A DNA stretch of 64,000 bases from Ramlibacter sp. PS4R-6 (GCF_037572775.1 NZ_JBBHKA010000001.1:434001-498000); one strand, 5' to 3'; positions 8,356 through 17,380 are shown, counted from the first letter of the stretch. The notes: generated by a model from the letters alone, not told the origin. Program-made: numbers and translations.

Positions 8356-9010
8356 AGCGCGTGCCGACGCCGATGGAAAACGCCCACGGATCGACCTTCA
8401 GGTCGATCGACTGCCCGGTGGACAGCTTCGCGGTCTGCTTCAGGAAGGTCTTGTGCACCACGCCTTCCACGAACCACTTCTCGTTGACGTTGTAGGTGAG
8501 GCCCGCCGCGAGGGTGGGCGCAAGCTTGGAGCCGACCTTGAAGGTCGTGGGCGAACCGCCCGTCAGCGCCGACAGCGTGCCGGTGCTGCGCTCGCGATAG
8601 GTCTTGGCGTAGGTCAGGCCCGCGCCGACGTACGGCCGCATCTGCGCGTTGGCCGCGCCGAAGCGCCACTGCGCGATCAGCGTGACCGGGAACGAGCGCA
8701 CCTCGCCGATCTTGCCCGCGCCCGCGATGGCGCCGTCGCCGGTGAGCTCGTGCCGGAACGGCAGCGCCAGCGGCAGGTCGATGGCGATGTTGTCGGTGAC
8801 CATGTACGTGATGCCGCCGCCCAGCTGCGTGCTGTCGCCCACGTCGACCTTGGTGCCGGGCAGGCTGGGCGCGCTCAGGTCGCCGCTCCTGACGTCGGGG
8901 CTGATCATGGTGGCGCCGACGCGGAACGTCAGGCTGCCGGCCGGCTGCGCGTGCGCGCCGCAGGCAGCAGCGGCAAATGCCGCGGCGATGAAGGCAAGTT
9001 TCTTGTTCAT
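8348..9010 (-). CDS. OmpW family outer membrane protein
   Basis: A 220-residue protein with an 18-22 residue signal peptide (cleavage around AHA-QPA) and alternating beta-barrel strands ending in Phe-Asn. Segments YMVTDNIAIDLPLALPFRHEL and MRPYVGAGLTYAKTYRE correspond to the conserved OmpW strands; the family forms eight-stranded outer membrane barrels that move small hydrophobic molecules. The ATG at 9010 has an AGGAG ribosome site. It lies 17 bp after the SGNH-hydrolase lipoprotein gene on the same strand and is probably co-transcribed. A lipase plus OmpW pairing suggests release and uptake of a hydrophobic product. Confidence 0.85.
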   Translation of the reverse strand: MNKKLAFIAAAFAAAACGAHAQPAGSLTFRVGATMISPDVRSGDLSAPSLPGTKVDVGDSTQLGGGITYMVTDNIAIDLPLALPFRHELTGDGAIAGAGKIGEVRSFPVTLIAQWRFGAANAQMRPYVGAGLTYAKTYRERSTGTLSALTGGSPTTFKVGSKLAPTLAAGLTYNVNEKWFVEGVVHKTFLKQTAKLSTGQSIDLKVDPWAFSIGVGTRFN

Positions 9011-9027
9011 GTTGTTCTCTCCTGGGC

Positions 9028-10206
9028 TCAGAGCCAGCCGGCCTTGGCGATCTGCACGGCGACGTATTGCGCGAGCAATTGGTAGCCGTAGGGCGTGAGG
9101 TGGCCGGTGTCGTCGGCGAACAGGTAGTGGGTCACGTCGCCGCTGATGACGCTGGCCTCGGAGCAGGTGATCGAGCGGCCCGACACGGACGCGAACGGGT
9201 TCGCGGGCGACGTGCTGCTGCAGGCGGCGGTCGTGACATTCGCCAGCGAATACTGCTGCGGGTGCGCGATCTGGTCCTGGCCCTGCGTGTACGCGTCCAC
9301 GTACACGACGCCGGTGCCTTGCAGGCCGGCGGACAGCTGGGCGTTGAAGGTCTGCACCATCTGGCCGATCAGGCCGCGCGTCTGCGCGTCGAGTGCCATC
9401 GAGCCCGGCGACTGCGTCACGTCGGGCAGGTTCACCACCACCACGTACTTGGCGCCCTTGGCGAGCATCTGCGCCTTGACGAGGCCCGCCAGTTCCGCGC
9501 CCGCGACGCCCATCGACGTGACGGCCGCCGTCGCGGCGGCCTGCACGGCGGCGGCGCCACCGCCCGCCACGGCGCCTTGCGTGCTGGCGTCCCATCCGGC
9601 CGCGATCGCCGCGCCGACCGCGCCCGCGCCGCCCCCGGCCGCGGCGCCGACCGCGTTGACGTTCATGAAGATGTCGTTGCCGCCGGCCAGCACCGTGACC
9701 AGTTCGGTGCCGCTGAACGCGCCGTTGTGGCGCGACAGGTAGTTCGCCACCTGCGCCGTCAGCGGCGTTGCCGTGAGGCCCAGGTTCACCTGGCTGAACG
9801 GGGCCGCCTGCAGCGTCGCGCTGTTCGGGCCGAACACGTTCGACACGCGGGCGCTGCCTTCGGCGTAGTTGTTGCATTCGGTGTGCTGCACAACGGCAGC
9901 CCCCGTCAGGCCGGGGATGTTGGTCAGCAGGCCCGTTTGCGCCGCGCAGGGCGCCGATGCGCCGATGTCCGCCGCGATCCACTCCGTCCAGTTGCGGGCC
10001 GTCGGGCTGTTCACCGTCCACTTGCCGCCGCCGACGGCCGCGATCGTGCCGACCTTCTCGTTGCCGACGTCGCTCAGGCTGTCGCCGAACGACACCAAAG
10101 CCGTGAACGGGACGCGCGGGTGCTGGTCACCCGCACCGCCGCCGCCGCAAGCCGCCACCACCAAGGCGGCGCCCAGCACCGCCAGCTTCGTCTTCAGAAA
10201 TCTCAT
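9028..10206 (-). CDS. SGNH/GDSL esterase or lipase, lipoprotein
   Basis: From MRFLKTKL at 10206 the protein has 392 residues. It starts with a lipoprotein signal (VVAAC, lipid-modified C20, then a Gly run) and has the SGNH blocks: block I FGDSLSDVG with nucleophile S43, block III GGNDIF, and block V DDTGHLTPYGY with D366 and H369 as the Asp-x-x-His pair. It should hydrolyse esters at the outer membrane or outside. The middle is Ala/Gly-rich (about residues 180-240). The frame is open to 10353, but the lipobox and the operator-like dyad upstream place the start at 10206. The ompW-like gene follows. Confidence 0.88.
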   Translation of the reverse strand: MRFLKTKLAVLGAALVVAACGGGGAGDQHPRVPFTALVSFGDSLSDVGNEKVGTIAAVGGGKWTVNSPTARNWTEWIAADIGASAPCAAQTGLLTNIPGLTGAAVVQHTECNNYAEGSARVSNVFGPNSATLQAAPFSQVNLGLTATPLTAQVANYLSRHNGAFSGTELVTVLAGGNDIFMNVNAVGAAAGGGAGAVGAAIAAGWDASTQGAVAGGGAAAVQAAATAAVTSMGVAGAELAGLVKAQMLAKGAKYVVVVNLPDVTQSPGSMALDAQTRGLIGQMVQTFNAQLSAGLQGTGVVYVDAYTQGQDQIAHPQQYSLANVTTAACSSTSPANPFASVSGRSITCSEASVISGDVTHYLFADDTGHLTPYGYQLLAQYVAVQIAKAGWL

Positions 10207-10234
10207 CCCCGTGCTCCTGTGGTCCTGCGAAAAC

Positions 10235-10258
10235 AAAAGCGAACGGTCGTTCGCTTTT
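10235..10258. promoter_or_regulatory. Near-perfect dyad, TetR-type operator candidate
   Basis: Arms AAAAGCGAACG and CGTTCGCTTTT flank a central GT, so 22 of 24 bases are symmetrical. The dyad lies 28 bp upstream of the SGNH-lipoprotein start codon, where a promoter for the lipase-ompW pair must be. The GCGAACG-nn-CGTTCGC form is the kind of site bound by TetR-family dimers. No TetR gene is in the window. Confidence 0.6.
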
Positions 10259-10379
10259 CGGAACGAGAATCGTAGGCCCCCGGGCCGGGCGGGCCGCACA
10301 GGGTATTCACGCATCCGCTCTAGAGGCGCGACTCTGGCTTTGCGGTCAGGCACACTCGCACCCCAGGAGGGACCCCGCT

Positions 10380-10820
10380 ATGGAAGGCCGCGCGCTCCAG
10401 GACGTCCTGAAAGTCCATTGCTTCGGCTGCGGGTCGCTCAACCCGTTGGGCCTGCAGATCAAGAGCCAGGTCGAGGGCGACGACGTGGTGTGCCGCTGGC
10501 AGCCGCCGCCGCACCACATCGGCCATCCCGGCATCGTCTACGGCGGCACCATCGCCTCCATCATCGATTGCCATTCGATGTGGACCGCGATGGCCACGCA
10601 CTGCCGCGACGCCGGGATCCCCATCGAGCAGAGCCCGGCGGTCGTGACCGCCCGGCTGGCGGTCAACTACCTCAAGCCCGCGAAAGTCGACCAGCCGCTG
10701 GAGCTGCGGGCGCGCGTGGTCGACCGCAGCGAAAAGCGCTTCACCGTCGCCTGCCGCGTCCTGCAGGGCGATGTGGAATGCGCCAACGCCGAAGTGGTCG
10801 CGGTGCGCGTCAGGCTGTAG
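10380..10820 (+). CDS. PaaI/hotdog-fold thioesterase family protein
   Basis: A 146-residue protein with a CCAGGAGG ribosome site 9 nt before the ATG. The hotdog helix is marked by HPGIVYGGTIASIIDCHSMW (about residues 56-75), with the usual His-Gly-Gly surround and an Asp that can act as the catalytic acid. FGCGSLNPLGL near the N-terminus is common in the subgroup of single-domain acyl-CoA thioesterases. It is expected to hydrolyse a short or aromatic acyl-CoA in the cytoplasm. The stop overlaps the convergent GH8 gene by 11 bp. Confidence 0.85.
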   Translation: MEGRALQDVLKVHCFGCGSLNPLGLQIKSQVEGDDVVCRWQPPPHHIGHPGIVYGGTIASIIDCHSMWTAMATHCRDAGIPIEQSPAVVTARLAVNYLKPAKVDQPLELRARVVDRSEKRFTVACRVLQGDVECANAEVVAVRVRL

Positions 10821-12180
10821 ACCACCAGTTCCCCGACGCCACCACCAGCGACAGCAGCTGCAGCTCGCCGTCGTAGTAGCCGGTGATCAGGTTCTTCGCG
10901 TTCCACGTCCACATCGCGTCGAGGAAGGGGCGGTACTGCGCGTCGATGCACGCGCCGGCGCAGATCGGCCCGTGGTACGCCGGGCTCTGGCCGCCGGTGG
11001 CCATCGTGCCGTTGAGGTAGTAGCCCGTGCCGATGTTCATCGGGTCGCCGCCCGAGGACGAGCGGAAGAAATCGATCATGCGCGCGGTCACGGTCTTCCA
11101 GCGCGCATCGCCCGACAGCAGGTAGTCGGAGGAGAAGCGCCACGGGTTGCGGCAGGCGTTCCACCAGTAGCGGTCTTCGTTGGCGTTGCCGTCGCCACGG
11201 AAGCCGGGCGAGGGGATCGGCGTCGCCGTGTCCGTGCCCACGATGAAGTCGGGCATGAGGCCGGCCGACGAGAAGGTCGTCTGCATCAGCGTCGCCAAGG
11301 CATACGAGCGGTCGATCGCCGTGTTCCAGAACGAGTCGCCGGTGGCCTTCGCGAACGCGCGGAAGTGGCCGACCATGTAGTCGGAGGTGCGGCTCACGTC
11401 GGCGGTGCGCAGGCCCTTGGTGGTGCCGTCGCTGCGCATGCAGATCGCCTTGATCGCGGCGATGGTGTTCTTCGCTTCCTGCAGGTAGTTCCACTTGCCG
11501 CCGGAGCCCCACTGACGGTCGGCCATCAGCAGCGCCATCGCGACGTCGAGGTCGCCGTCCACGGCGTTCCAGCCTTCGCCGCCGGAGGCGCCGTTGGCAT
11601 ACAGGCGCCAATCCATCAGGTACTTGCCCAGCGCGTCGTAGGTCGCGTTGCCATATGCGTAGCGCGTGCGCACCACCGCCAACAGGCCGTCGAACAGCTG
11701 CTGCGCGTTGGGGTCGTGCCCGGCGAACAGCACGGCGAGCAACATGCCGTAGCCCATGCCCTCGGAGACGCACAGGAAGGTGGCGTCGGAGAATTTCACG
11801 GCGTAGCCGCCGGCGACGATGGAGTCGGCCGCGACGACGCGCGCCGCCTTCCACCGGTCGTAGTGCGCGGTGAGCATCGCGTCCATCGCGGCGTTGCTCT
11901 GCGAGGGCAGGATGCCGGCGGCGTACGGCGTCTTGCGCGAGCCGAAGGCGTAGCCGCTGCCGGAAGCGGTGGTGGTGCCCCCGGTGGTGGTTGCGGGCGT
12001 GCCGGTCGAGCCGGTCGTGCCCGTCTGCGGCGTGGTGGTCTCCACGACACCGGTCGAGCCGGTCGGGGTGCCGCCGCTCGCGGCGCTGGCGGTGCTGCCT
12101 CCCCCGCCACCGCCGCCGCAACCCACGAGGGTGAGCGCGGCTGCGGCCGGAAGGGAGGAAAGGATCTGGCGACGTCTCAT
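10810..12180 (-). CDS. Glycoside hydrolase family 8 enzyme, lipoprotein
   Basis: A 456-residue secreted enzyme. The signal peptide ends in a lipobox (TLVGC, C21), followed by poly-Gly and a Thr/Gly/Ser linker (about 22-80). The GH8 fold follows: SEGMGYGM with the acid E140, and the DGDLDVAMAL segment with D208, D210 and D212. GH8 members are inverting endo-glucanases, chitosanases or xylanases. No cellulose-synthase gene is nearby, so a free or surface-anchored polysaccharide-degrading role is as likely as a bcsZ-like one. The frame extends 40 residues upstream without signal-peptide character; MRRRQIL is chosen. The C-terminus overlaps the thioesterase by 11 bp. Confidence 0.87.
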   Translation of the reverse strand: MRRRQILSSLPAAAALTLVGCGGGGGGGSTASAASGGTPTGSTGVVETTTPQTGTTGSTGTPATTTGGTTTASGSGYAFGSRKTPYAAGILPSQSNAAMDAMLTAHYDRWKAARVVAADSIVAGGYAVKFSDATFLCVSEGMGYGMLLAVLFAGHDPNAQQLFDGLLAVVRTRYAYGNATYDALGKYLMDWRLYANGASGGEGWNAVDGDLDVAMALLMADRQWGSGGKWNYLQEAKNTIAAIKAICMRSDGTTKGLRTADVSRTSDYMVGHFRAFAKATGDSFWNTAIDRSYALATLMQTTFSSAGLMPDFIVGTDTATPIPSPGFRGDGNANEDRYWWNACRNPWRFSSDYLLSGDARWKTVTARMIDFFRSSSGGDPMNIGTGYYLNGTMATGGQSPAYHGPICAGACIDAQYRPFLDAMWTWNAKNLITGYYDGELQLLSLVVASGNWWSTA

Positions 12181-12547
12181 GTTCGACAACTCGTAAGTGC
12201 GGGTTGCGCCGAGACAGGGATGCGACCGGGACTGCGTCGTGACGCTGAGCCGGTACTGCCTCAGCGGAAGCGATGCACTGTAGTAGGAGAAGTCCGACAA
12301 CGCGACTGCGAAGCGGCCTACGTTCGTTTCGAATTGCTGAGCGCCGCGCGGCAGATGCGTGTGGAATTTGTCGCGCGCAGGCGGTAGCGGCGCGCACCGC
12401 GCAACTGAGCGGGAAAGCGCGGCGAGCCTTGGCTCATCAAGCCTGCCGCTGAGGCAGGGCTGTGTTTATCGGGCGACGGGAGCGGCCCCAGGCATGTCGC
12501 GCACGGACGACAGCTGTATCTGCCTCAGCCGCAGAAGTTACGGGCGG
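12181..12547. other. Intergenic region with three copies of a CTGCCTCAGC motif
   Basis: No credible gene is seen in these 367 bp between the GH8 start and the Bug-receptor stop. The stretch holds the motif CTGCCTCAGCGG at 12256-12267, preceded by a second arm so that CGCTGAG (12243-12249) and CTCAGCG (12260-12266) form a dyad with a 10 bp spacer. A reverse-complement copy lies inside the dyad CCTGCC-n5-GGCAGG (12442-12458), and a third copy, CTGCCTCAGCCGCAG, lies at 12520-12534. The first copy is 63-86 bp upstream of the GH8 start, a position for a regulator. Confidence 0.5.
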
Positions 12548-13528
12548 TCACTCGGGTTTGATGTGCGCACGCTCGACCACGGCCTTCCAGCGCTTCTGTT
12601 CCTGCGCGATGAAGGCGGCGAACTGCTGCGGCGTGCTGCCCACGGACTGCGCGGCGTCCTGGTTCAGGCGCTCCAGAGCCGACGAGGAGCGCATGGCCTT
12701 GGTGGTTTCGGCCGCGAGCTTGTCGATGTTGGCCTGGGCCATGCTCGCCGGCGCCAGGATGCCGTACCACTGCGTCATCTCGAAGCCGGGGTAGCCCTGC
12801 TCCGCGACCGTCGGCACGTCGGGCAGCTGCGGCAGCCGTTGCGTCGATCCGGTCGCGATGCAGCGCAGCTTGCCGGCCTTGATGTGCTGCAGGATCGCCG
12901 ACGCACCCACCGACGCCGCATCGAGGCGGCCGGCCAGCAGGTCGGTGAGCTGCGGGCCGGTGCCCTTGTACGGCACGTGCAGCACGAAGATGCCGGTGGT
13001 CATCTTCAGGTACTCGAAGGCGAGGTGGCCCGCGCTGCCGTTGCCGGCGGAGCCGTAGTTGAGCTGGCCCGGCTTCTTCTTGGCGAGCTCGACGAACTCC
13101 TTGAGGTTCTTCGCCGGCACGTTGGGGTGCACGACATAGAGGCTGGGCACCTTGGCCAGCAGGCTCACCGGCTTGAAATCCTTGTTGGCGTCGTAGGGCA
13201 GCTTGTCGAACATGTACGGGTTCACGGCCAGCGTGCCGATGTGCCCCAGGATGATCGTGTGCTGGTCGTCGGCGCGCGCCACTTCGGACATCGCAATGTT
13301 CCCCGAGGCGCCGGGCTTGTTGTCGACGAACACGCTCTGCCCGAGCGACTTGGTCAGCTCGCCCGCTGCCGAGCGCGCGATGATCTCGGAGCTGCCGCCC
13401 GGCGCGAACGGCACGACAAAGCGCACCGGCTTGGACGGCCACTGGCCTTGGGCATGGGCACGGGCGTGCAAGGCGCCCGCGAGGAGCGCGCCGCTGGCGG
13501 CGATGAAGTCTCGGCGGTGGAGCGTCAT
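12548..13528 (-). CDS. Bug-family tripartite tricarboxylate transporter receptor
   Basis: A 326-residue periplasmic binding protein. It has a Tat-like N-terminus (HRRDFIAASGALLAG) and cleavage near AHAQG. Family landmarks are WPSKPVRFVVPFAPGGSSE, NKPGASGNIAMSEVA and the VPYKGTGPQLTDLLAGRLDA segment. Bug receptors deliver carboxylates to TctAB-type carriers, but here no carrier gene is adjacent; such orphan receptors are very numerous in Burkholderiales. No strong ribosome site is visible before the ATG at 13528. The frame is open for 36 more codons without signal-peptide character, so that extension is not used. Confidence 0.88.
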   Translation of the reverse strand: MTLHRRDFIAASGALLAGALHARAHAQGQWPSKPVRFVVPFAPGGSSEIIARSAAGELTKSLGQSVFVDNKPGASGNIAMSEVARADDQHTIILGHIGTLAVNPYMFDKLPYDANKDFKPVSLLAKVPSLYVVHPNVPAKNLKEFVELAKKKPGQLNYGSAGNGSAGHLAFEYLKMTTGIFVLHVPYKGTGPQLTDLLAGRLDAASVGASAILQHIKAGKLRCIATGSTQRLPQLPDVPTVAEQGYPGFEMTQWYGILAPASMAQANIDKLAAETTKAMRSSSALERLNQDAAQSVGSTPQQFAAFIAQEQKRWKAVVERAHIKPE

Positions 13529-13647
13529 GGTGGGCGTAATGAAAATGGCTGAGCCACGGACTGTGCCACGCGCAGCTGTCAATCGGCCTACGCGCTTCCC
13601 ACAAAGTCGCGCTGCCACTACGATGCGCGCTTTCAAGGAGAAGACCC

Positions 13648-14532
13648 ATGCAGATGAAGAAATCGGTGCTGGCCGCGGTGATGGTCGTCGCGGCGGCGGG
13701 CGCCTGGGCCCAATCGGACACGCTCAAGAAGATCGCCGACAGCGGCAAGATGACGCTCGCCTACCGCGAATCGTCCGTGCCTTTCAGCTACGAAGTCGGC
13801 GCCGGCAAGCCGGCCGGCCTGGCCGTGGAGATGTCGGAAGCCATTGCCGCCGAAGTGAAGCGCGCGATCGGCAAGAACGTCGACGTCGCGTGGCAGTCGG
13901 TCACGTCTGCCAACCGCATCCCGCTGTTGGTGAACGGCACGATCGACCTGGAATGCGGCTCGACCACCAACAACAGCACGCGCGGCAAGGACGTGCAGTT
14001 CGCCATCAACCACTTCTACACGGGCACGCGGCTGCTGACCAAGAAGACCTCGGGCATCAACAACTACGCCGACCTGAACGGCAAGACGATTTCGACCACC
14101 ACCGGCACGACCAACGCGCAGGTGATGCGCAAGTACATCGCCGACAAGGCCCTGAAGACCGAGGTGATCTTCGGCAAGGACCATTCCGATTCGATGCTGC
14201 TGGTCGAGGCCGACCGCGCCGTCGCCTTCGCGATGGACGACATCCTGCTGTTCGGCCTGATCGCCACGGCCAAGACGCCCGCGGCGTGGCAGGTGGTGGG
14301 CGACTCGATCCAGGTCGAGCCCTACGCCTGCATGCTGCGCAAGGACGACCCGAAGTTCCAGGCGCTGGTGAACAAGGTCATCGGCGACATGATGAAGAAC
14401 GGACAGTTCGAGCGCCTGTACAACAAGTGGTTCATGTCGCCCATCCCGCCGAACAACATCGTGGTGAACATGCCGATGCCGGCGGAGCTGAAGCAGAACC
14501 TCAAGGACCTGAGCGACAAGCCGGCGACCTGA
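13648..14532 (+). CDS. Amino acid ABC transporter substrate-binding protein (glutamate/aspartate type)
   Basis: A 294-residue periplasmic protein with signal peptide cleavage at AWA-QSD. The SBP family 3 features are TLKKIADSGKMTLAYRESSVPFS at the mature N-terminus, GSTTNNSTRGKDVQFAINHF with ligand-contacting Thr and Arg, and the C-terminal LYNKWF. The NSTR and NKWF wording resembles GltI (glutamate/aspartate). No permease or ATPase gene accompanies it, so it must use a carrier encoded elsewhere or act as an orphan. A -10-like TACGAT at 13619-13624 and an AAGGAG site precede the ATG. Confidence 0.87.
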   Translation: MQMKKSVLAAVMVVAAAGAWAQSDTLKKIADSGKMTLAYRESSVPFSYEVGAGKPAGLAVEMSEAIAAEVKRAIGKNVDVAWQSVTSANRIPLLVNGTIDLECGSTTNNSTRGKDVQFAINHFYTGTRLLTKKTSGINNYADLNGKTISTTTGTTNAQVMRKYIADKALKTEVIFGKDHSDSMLLVEADRAVAFAMDDILLFGLIATAKTPAAWQVVGDSIQVEPYACMLRKDDPKFQALVNKVIGDMMKNGQFERLYNKWFMSPIPPNNIVVNMPMPAELKQNLKDLSDKPAT

Positions 14533-14539
14533 GCGCAGC

Positions 14540-14576
14540 GAAGGTCGCCGCCCCGGCGCAGGCCGGGGCCCAGTGT
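14540..14576. repeat. REP-like palindromic element between convergent genes
   Basis: The 45 bp gap between two convergent stops holds a strong hairpin, GCCCCGGC-GCAG-GCCGGGGC at 14550-14569 (8 bp stem), without a T-run. Read on the minus strand the unit translates as HWAPACAGAT, a phrase typical of short extragenic palindromic repeats scattered through proteobacterial genomes. It may act as a bidirectional terminator. Only one copy was recognised in this window. Confidence 0.5.
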
Positions 14577-14577
14577 C

Positions 14578-17253
14578 TTACTTCAGCGACTTCAGGCACT
14601 CGGCGAGATAGGATGCGGTGCGGCTGCCTTTGGCAGCCGCAACTTTTTCGGGCGGCCCCTGCGCGACGATGCGCCCGCCTTCGGCGCCCGCGCCGGGCCC
14701 GAAGTCGATCACCCAGTCGGCCTGCGCGGCCACGCGCATCTCGTGCTCGACCACCACCAGCGTGTTGCCCGCGGCCACCAGCGTGGCCAGCTGCTTCATC
14801 AGCCGGTCGACGTCGCACGCGTGCAGTCCCGTCGTGGGCTCGTCCAGCACGTACAGCGTGTCGCCGCGCTGCATGCGCTGCAGCTCGGTCGCCAGCTTGA
14901 TGCGCTGCGCCTCGCCGCCGGACAGTTCGGTCGCCGGCTGCCCGAGGCGCAGGTAGCCCAGCCCGATCTGCTGCAGCACCGCCAGCGGCCGCGCAATGGC
15001 GGGCTCGTCGGCGAAGAACTGCGCCGCTTCGTCCACGGTCATGCGCAGCACCTCGGCGATGTTCTTGCCGTTCCAGTCGACCTGCAGCGTCGCCTCGTTG
15101 TAGCGCGCACCGTGGCATTGCGGGCACGGTGCGTAGACGCTGGGCATGAACAGCAGTTCGACCGACACGAAGCCCTCGCCTTCGCAGGTGTCGCAGCGGC
15201 CCTTGGGCAGGTTGAACGAGAACCGGCCGGCGTCGTACTTGCGGCGGCGCGCGGCCGGCGTCGCCGCGAACAATTTGCGCACGGCATCGAACAGGCCCGT
15301 GTAGGTCGCGAGGTTGGAGCGCGGCGTGCGGCCGATCGGCTTCTGGTCGACCTGCACGAGCCGCCGGATGCGATCGGCGCCCGCCGCGATGCGGCCCTCG
15401 CTCGGCGCGGCCGTGTCCAGGCTCTCGAGGACTTCGGCCTCGACCGCCTCCGGCGCATCGGGCTTGACGCCCAGGTGCGCGGTCACGAGGTCCACCATCG
15501 CCTGGCTCACCAGGCTGGACTTGCCGGAGCCGGAGACACCCGTCACGACCGTGAAGCAGCCGAGCGGGAACGCGACGTCGAGCTTCTGCACGTTGTTGCG
15601 CGAAACGCCTTCCAGCCGCAACCAGTCACGCGGCGCGATGCGTTCGCGCGGCGGCGGGCGTTCGTGGCCGAACAGGTGCGCGCGGGTGCGTGAGGCTTCG
15701 ACGTCGGCGAGTCCTGCCGGCGGGCCGCTGTAGACGATGCGGCCGCCCTTCTCGCCGGCGTCGGGGCCGACGTCGACCAGCCAGTCGGCGCGGCGCATCA
15801 CCGACAGGTCATGCTCGACGATGAAGATGGTGTTGCCCGCGGCCTTCAGGCGCTGCAGAGATTCGAGCAGCGCCTCGCCATCGGCCGGGTGCAGGCCCGC
15901 GGACGGCTCGTCGAGCACGTACACCACGCCGAACAGGTGCGAGCCCAGCTGCGTCGCCAGGCGCAGGCGCTGCAGCTCGCCGGGCGAGAGCGTGGGCGTG
16001 CTGCGGTCAAGCGACAGGTAGCCCAGACCGAGCTGTTCCAGCGTCGCGACGCGCGTGAGCAGTTCGCGCGCCAGGCGCTGCGCGGCCATCACCTTCTCTT
16101 CGGAAAGATTCGGGGTGCGGCGCACGTCCGGCGCGCCCGCGTGCGCCGAGCCTCCGCCTGCGACGCGGTGGCGCACCGCTTCGCGCGCACTCGCGCGGTC
16201 GAGCACCGCGCCGCCCGTGTGGCCGTGCATCTCGCCCCGCCCCACGGGCCGCAGCACCTCGGCCAGCCGCGACAGGGGCAGCTGCGAGATCTCCGCGATG
16301 TCGTAGCCCGCGAACTTCACCGAGAGCGCCTCGGGCTTCAGGCGCTTGCCGTGGCACACGGGGCACCAGGCCGCTTCCATGAAGCGCGACACACGCTTCT
16401 TCATCAGCGCGCTCTGCGTCGTCGCAAAGGTCTGCAGCACGTAGTTGCGCGCGCCGGTGAAGGTGCCCATGTACGCGGGCTCGGTCTTGTGGCGCAACGC
16501 CGCGCGCGTTTCCCTGGGCGTGAAGCCCGGGTAGACCGGCACCGTCGGCGTCTCGTCGGTGAACAGGATCCACTCGCGGTCCTTCTTCGGCAGGTCCTTC
16601 CACGGCGTGTCGACGTCGTAGCCCAGCGTGACCAGGATGTCGCGCAGGTTCTGGCCGTGCCAGGCCGGTGGCCAAGCCGCGATCGCGCGTTCCCGGATGG
16701 TGAGCGAGGGGTCCGGCACCATGCCTTTCTCGGTCACGTCGTAGATGCGCCCGAGGCCATGGCAGCGCGGGCACGCGCCCTGCGGCGTGTTGGGCGAGAA
16801 GTCCTCGGCGTAGAGCATCGGCTGCTTCGCGGGATAGCTGCCGGCGCGCGAGTACAGCATGCGCAGGTGCGAGGAGATCGTCGTCACGCTGCCCACCGAC
16901 GAGCGCGCGCTGGGCGTGCCGCGCGCCTGCTGCAGCGCGACCGCCGGCGGCAGCCCTTCGATGGAATCGACGTCGGGCACGCCGGCCTGGTCGATCAACC
17001 GCCTGGCATACGGCGACACCGATTCGAGGTAGCGGCGCTGCGCCTCGGCATACAGGGTGCCGAAGGCGAGCGAGGACTTGCCCGACCCCGACACGCCGGT
17101 GAAGACGACGATGGCGTCGCGCGGGATCGCGACGTCCACGTCCTTCAGGTTGTGCTCGCGGGCGCCGCGCACCCGCACGAAGCCGTCGTCGGGCCTAAGT
17201 GAACTTTCTTCCGCGGGCATCCCGGCTCCCGCATCCTTGTGTTCTCGCGCCAT
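14578..17253 (-). CDS. uvrA: UvrA-like excinuclease ATPase (UvrA2 type)
   Basis: An 891-residue tandem ABC ATPase. Two Walker A motifs ([12 protein letters not shown] near residue 53 and [10 protein letters not shown] near 575), zinc-finger cysteine pairs (CPRCHG, CPVCHGK, then CDTCEGEG...CPQCHG) and two signature motifs are present. The first signature reads [12 protein letters not shown] instead of LSGGE; the second is canonical [12 protein letters not shown]. Length below 940 and the LSPGE form suggest the UvrA2/DrrC-like branch, which is linked to DNA-damage tolerance and drug resistance rather than the core UvrABC pathway. No uvrB or uvrC is adjacent. The start may instead be the Met at 17220. 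Confidence 0.88.
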   Translation of the reverse strand: MAREHKDAGAGMPAEESSLRPDDGFVRVRGAREHNLKDVDVAIPRDAIVVFTGVSGSGKSSLAFGTLYAEAQRRYLESVSPYARRLIDQAGVPDVDSIEGLPPAVALQQARGTPSARSSVGSVTTISSHLRMLYSRAGSYPAKQPMLYAEDFSPNTPQGACPRCHGLGRIYDVTEKGMVPDPSLTIRERAIAAWPPAWHGQNLRDILVTLGYDVDTPWKDLPKKDREWILFTDETPTVPVYPGFTPRETRAALRHKTEPAYMGTFTGARNYVLQTFATTQSALMKKRVSRFMEAAWCPVCHGKRLKPEALSVKFAGYDIAEISQLPLSRLAEVLRPVGRGEMHGHTGGAVLDRASAREAVRHRVAGGGSAHAGAPDVRRTPNLSEEKVMAAQRLARELLTRVATLEQLGLGYLSLDRSTPTLSPGELQRLRLATQLGSHLFGVVYVLDEPSAGLHPADGEALLESLQRLKAAGNTIFIVEHDLSVMRRADWLVDVGPDAGEKGGRIVYSGPPAGLADVEASRTRAHLFGHERPPPRERIAPRDWLRLEGVSRNNVQKLDVAFPLGCFTVVTGVSGSGKSSLVSQAMVDLVTAHLGVKPDAPEAVEAEVLESLDTAAPSEGRIAAGADRIRRLVQVDQKPIGRTPRSNLATYTGLFDAVRKLFAATPAARRRKYDAGRFSFNLPKGRCDTCEGEGFVSVELLFMPSVYAPCPQCHGARYNEATLQVDWNGKNIAEVLRMTVDEAAQFFADEPAIARPLAVLQQIGLGYLRLGQPATELSGGEAQRIKLATELQRMQRGDTLYVLDEPTTGLHACDVDRLMKQLATLVAAGNTLVVVEHEMRVAAQADWVIDFGPGAGAEGGRIVAQGPPEKVAAAKGSRTASYLAECLKSLK

Positions 17254-17334
17254 GGCTCGACCCTAGCGGCCGCGCCCCGCCGCAGAAGTCGGACTGTGCG
17301 GCGGCACCGCGTACGGGTTCGCCGCACACACCGC

Positions 17335-17352
17335 AATTCACCAACTGGTTAA
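17335..17352. promoter_or_regulatory. Operator-like dyad, copy 1, upstream of the sugar-acid locus
   Basis: AATTCACCAACTGGTTAA lies 28 bp upstream of the SDR start codon. The core TTCACC-n4-GGTTAA is an inverted repeat with one mismatch. It matches 16 of 18 bases of the site at 19521-19538 read on the opposite strand. A TAAAGT hexamer (17350-17355) overlaps its right end. It probably binds a dimeric (GntR- or LacI-like) regulator not encoded here. Confidence 0.65.
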
Positions 17353-17380
17353 AGTGCGGTTTCCCACCCGAGAAGTACCG

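Noticed and set aside
10235..10258. The dyad read as a transcription terminator.
   Set aside because: The stem is AT/GC mixed with only TTTT at the end, and it sits upstream of a start codon, not after a stop; an operator is more likely.
12359..13552. A 397-residue plus-strand frame opposite the Bug receptor.
   Set aside because: It is the antisense of the receptor gene with Arg/His/Gly-rich composition and no motif.
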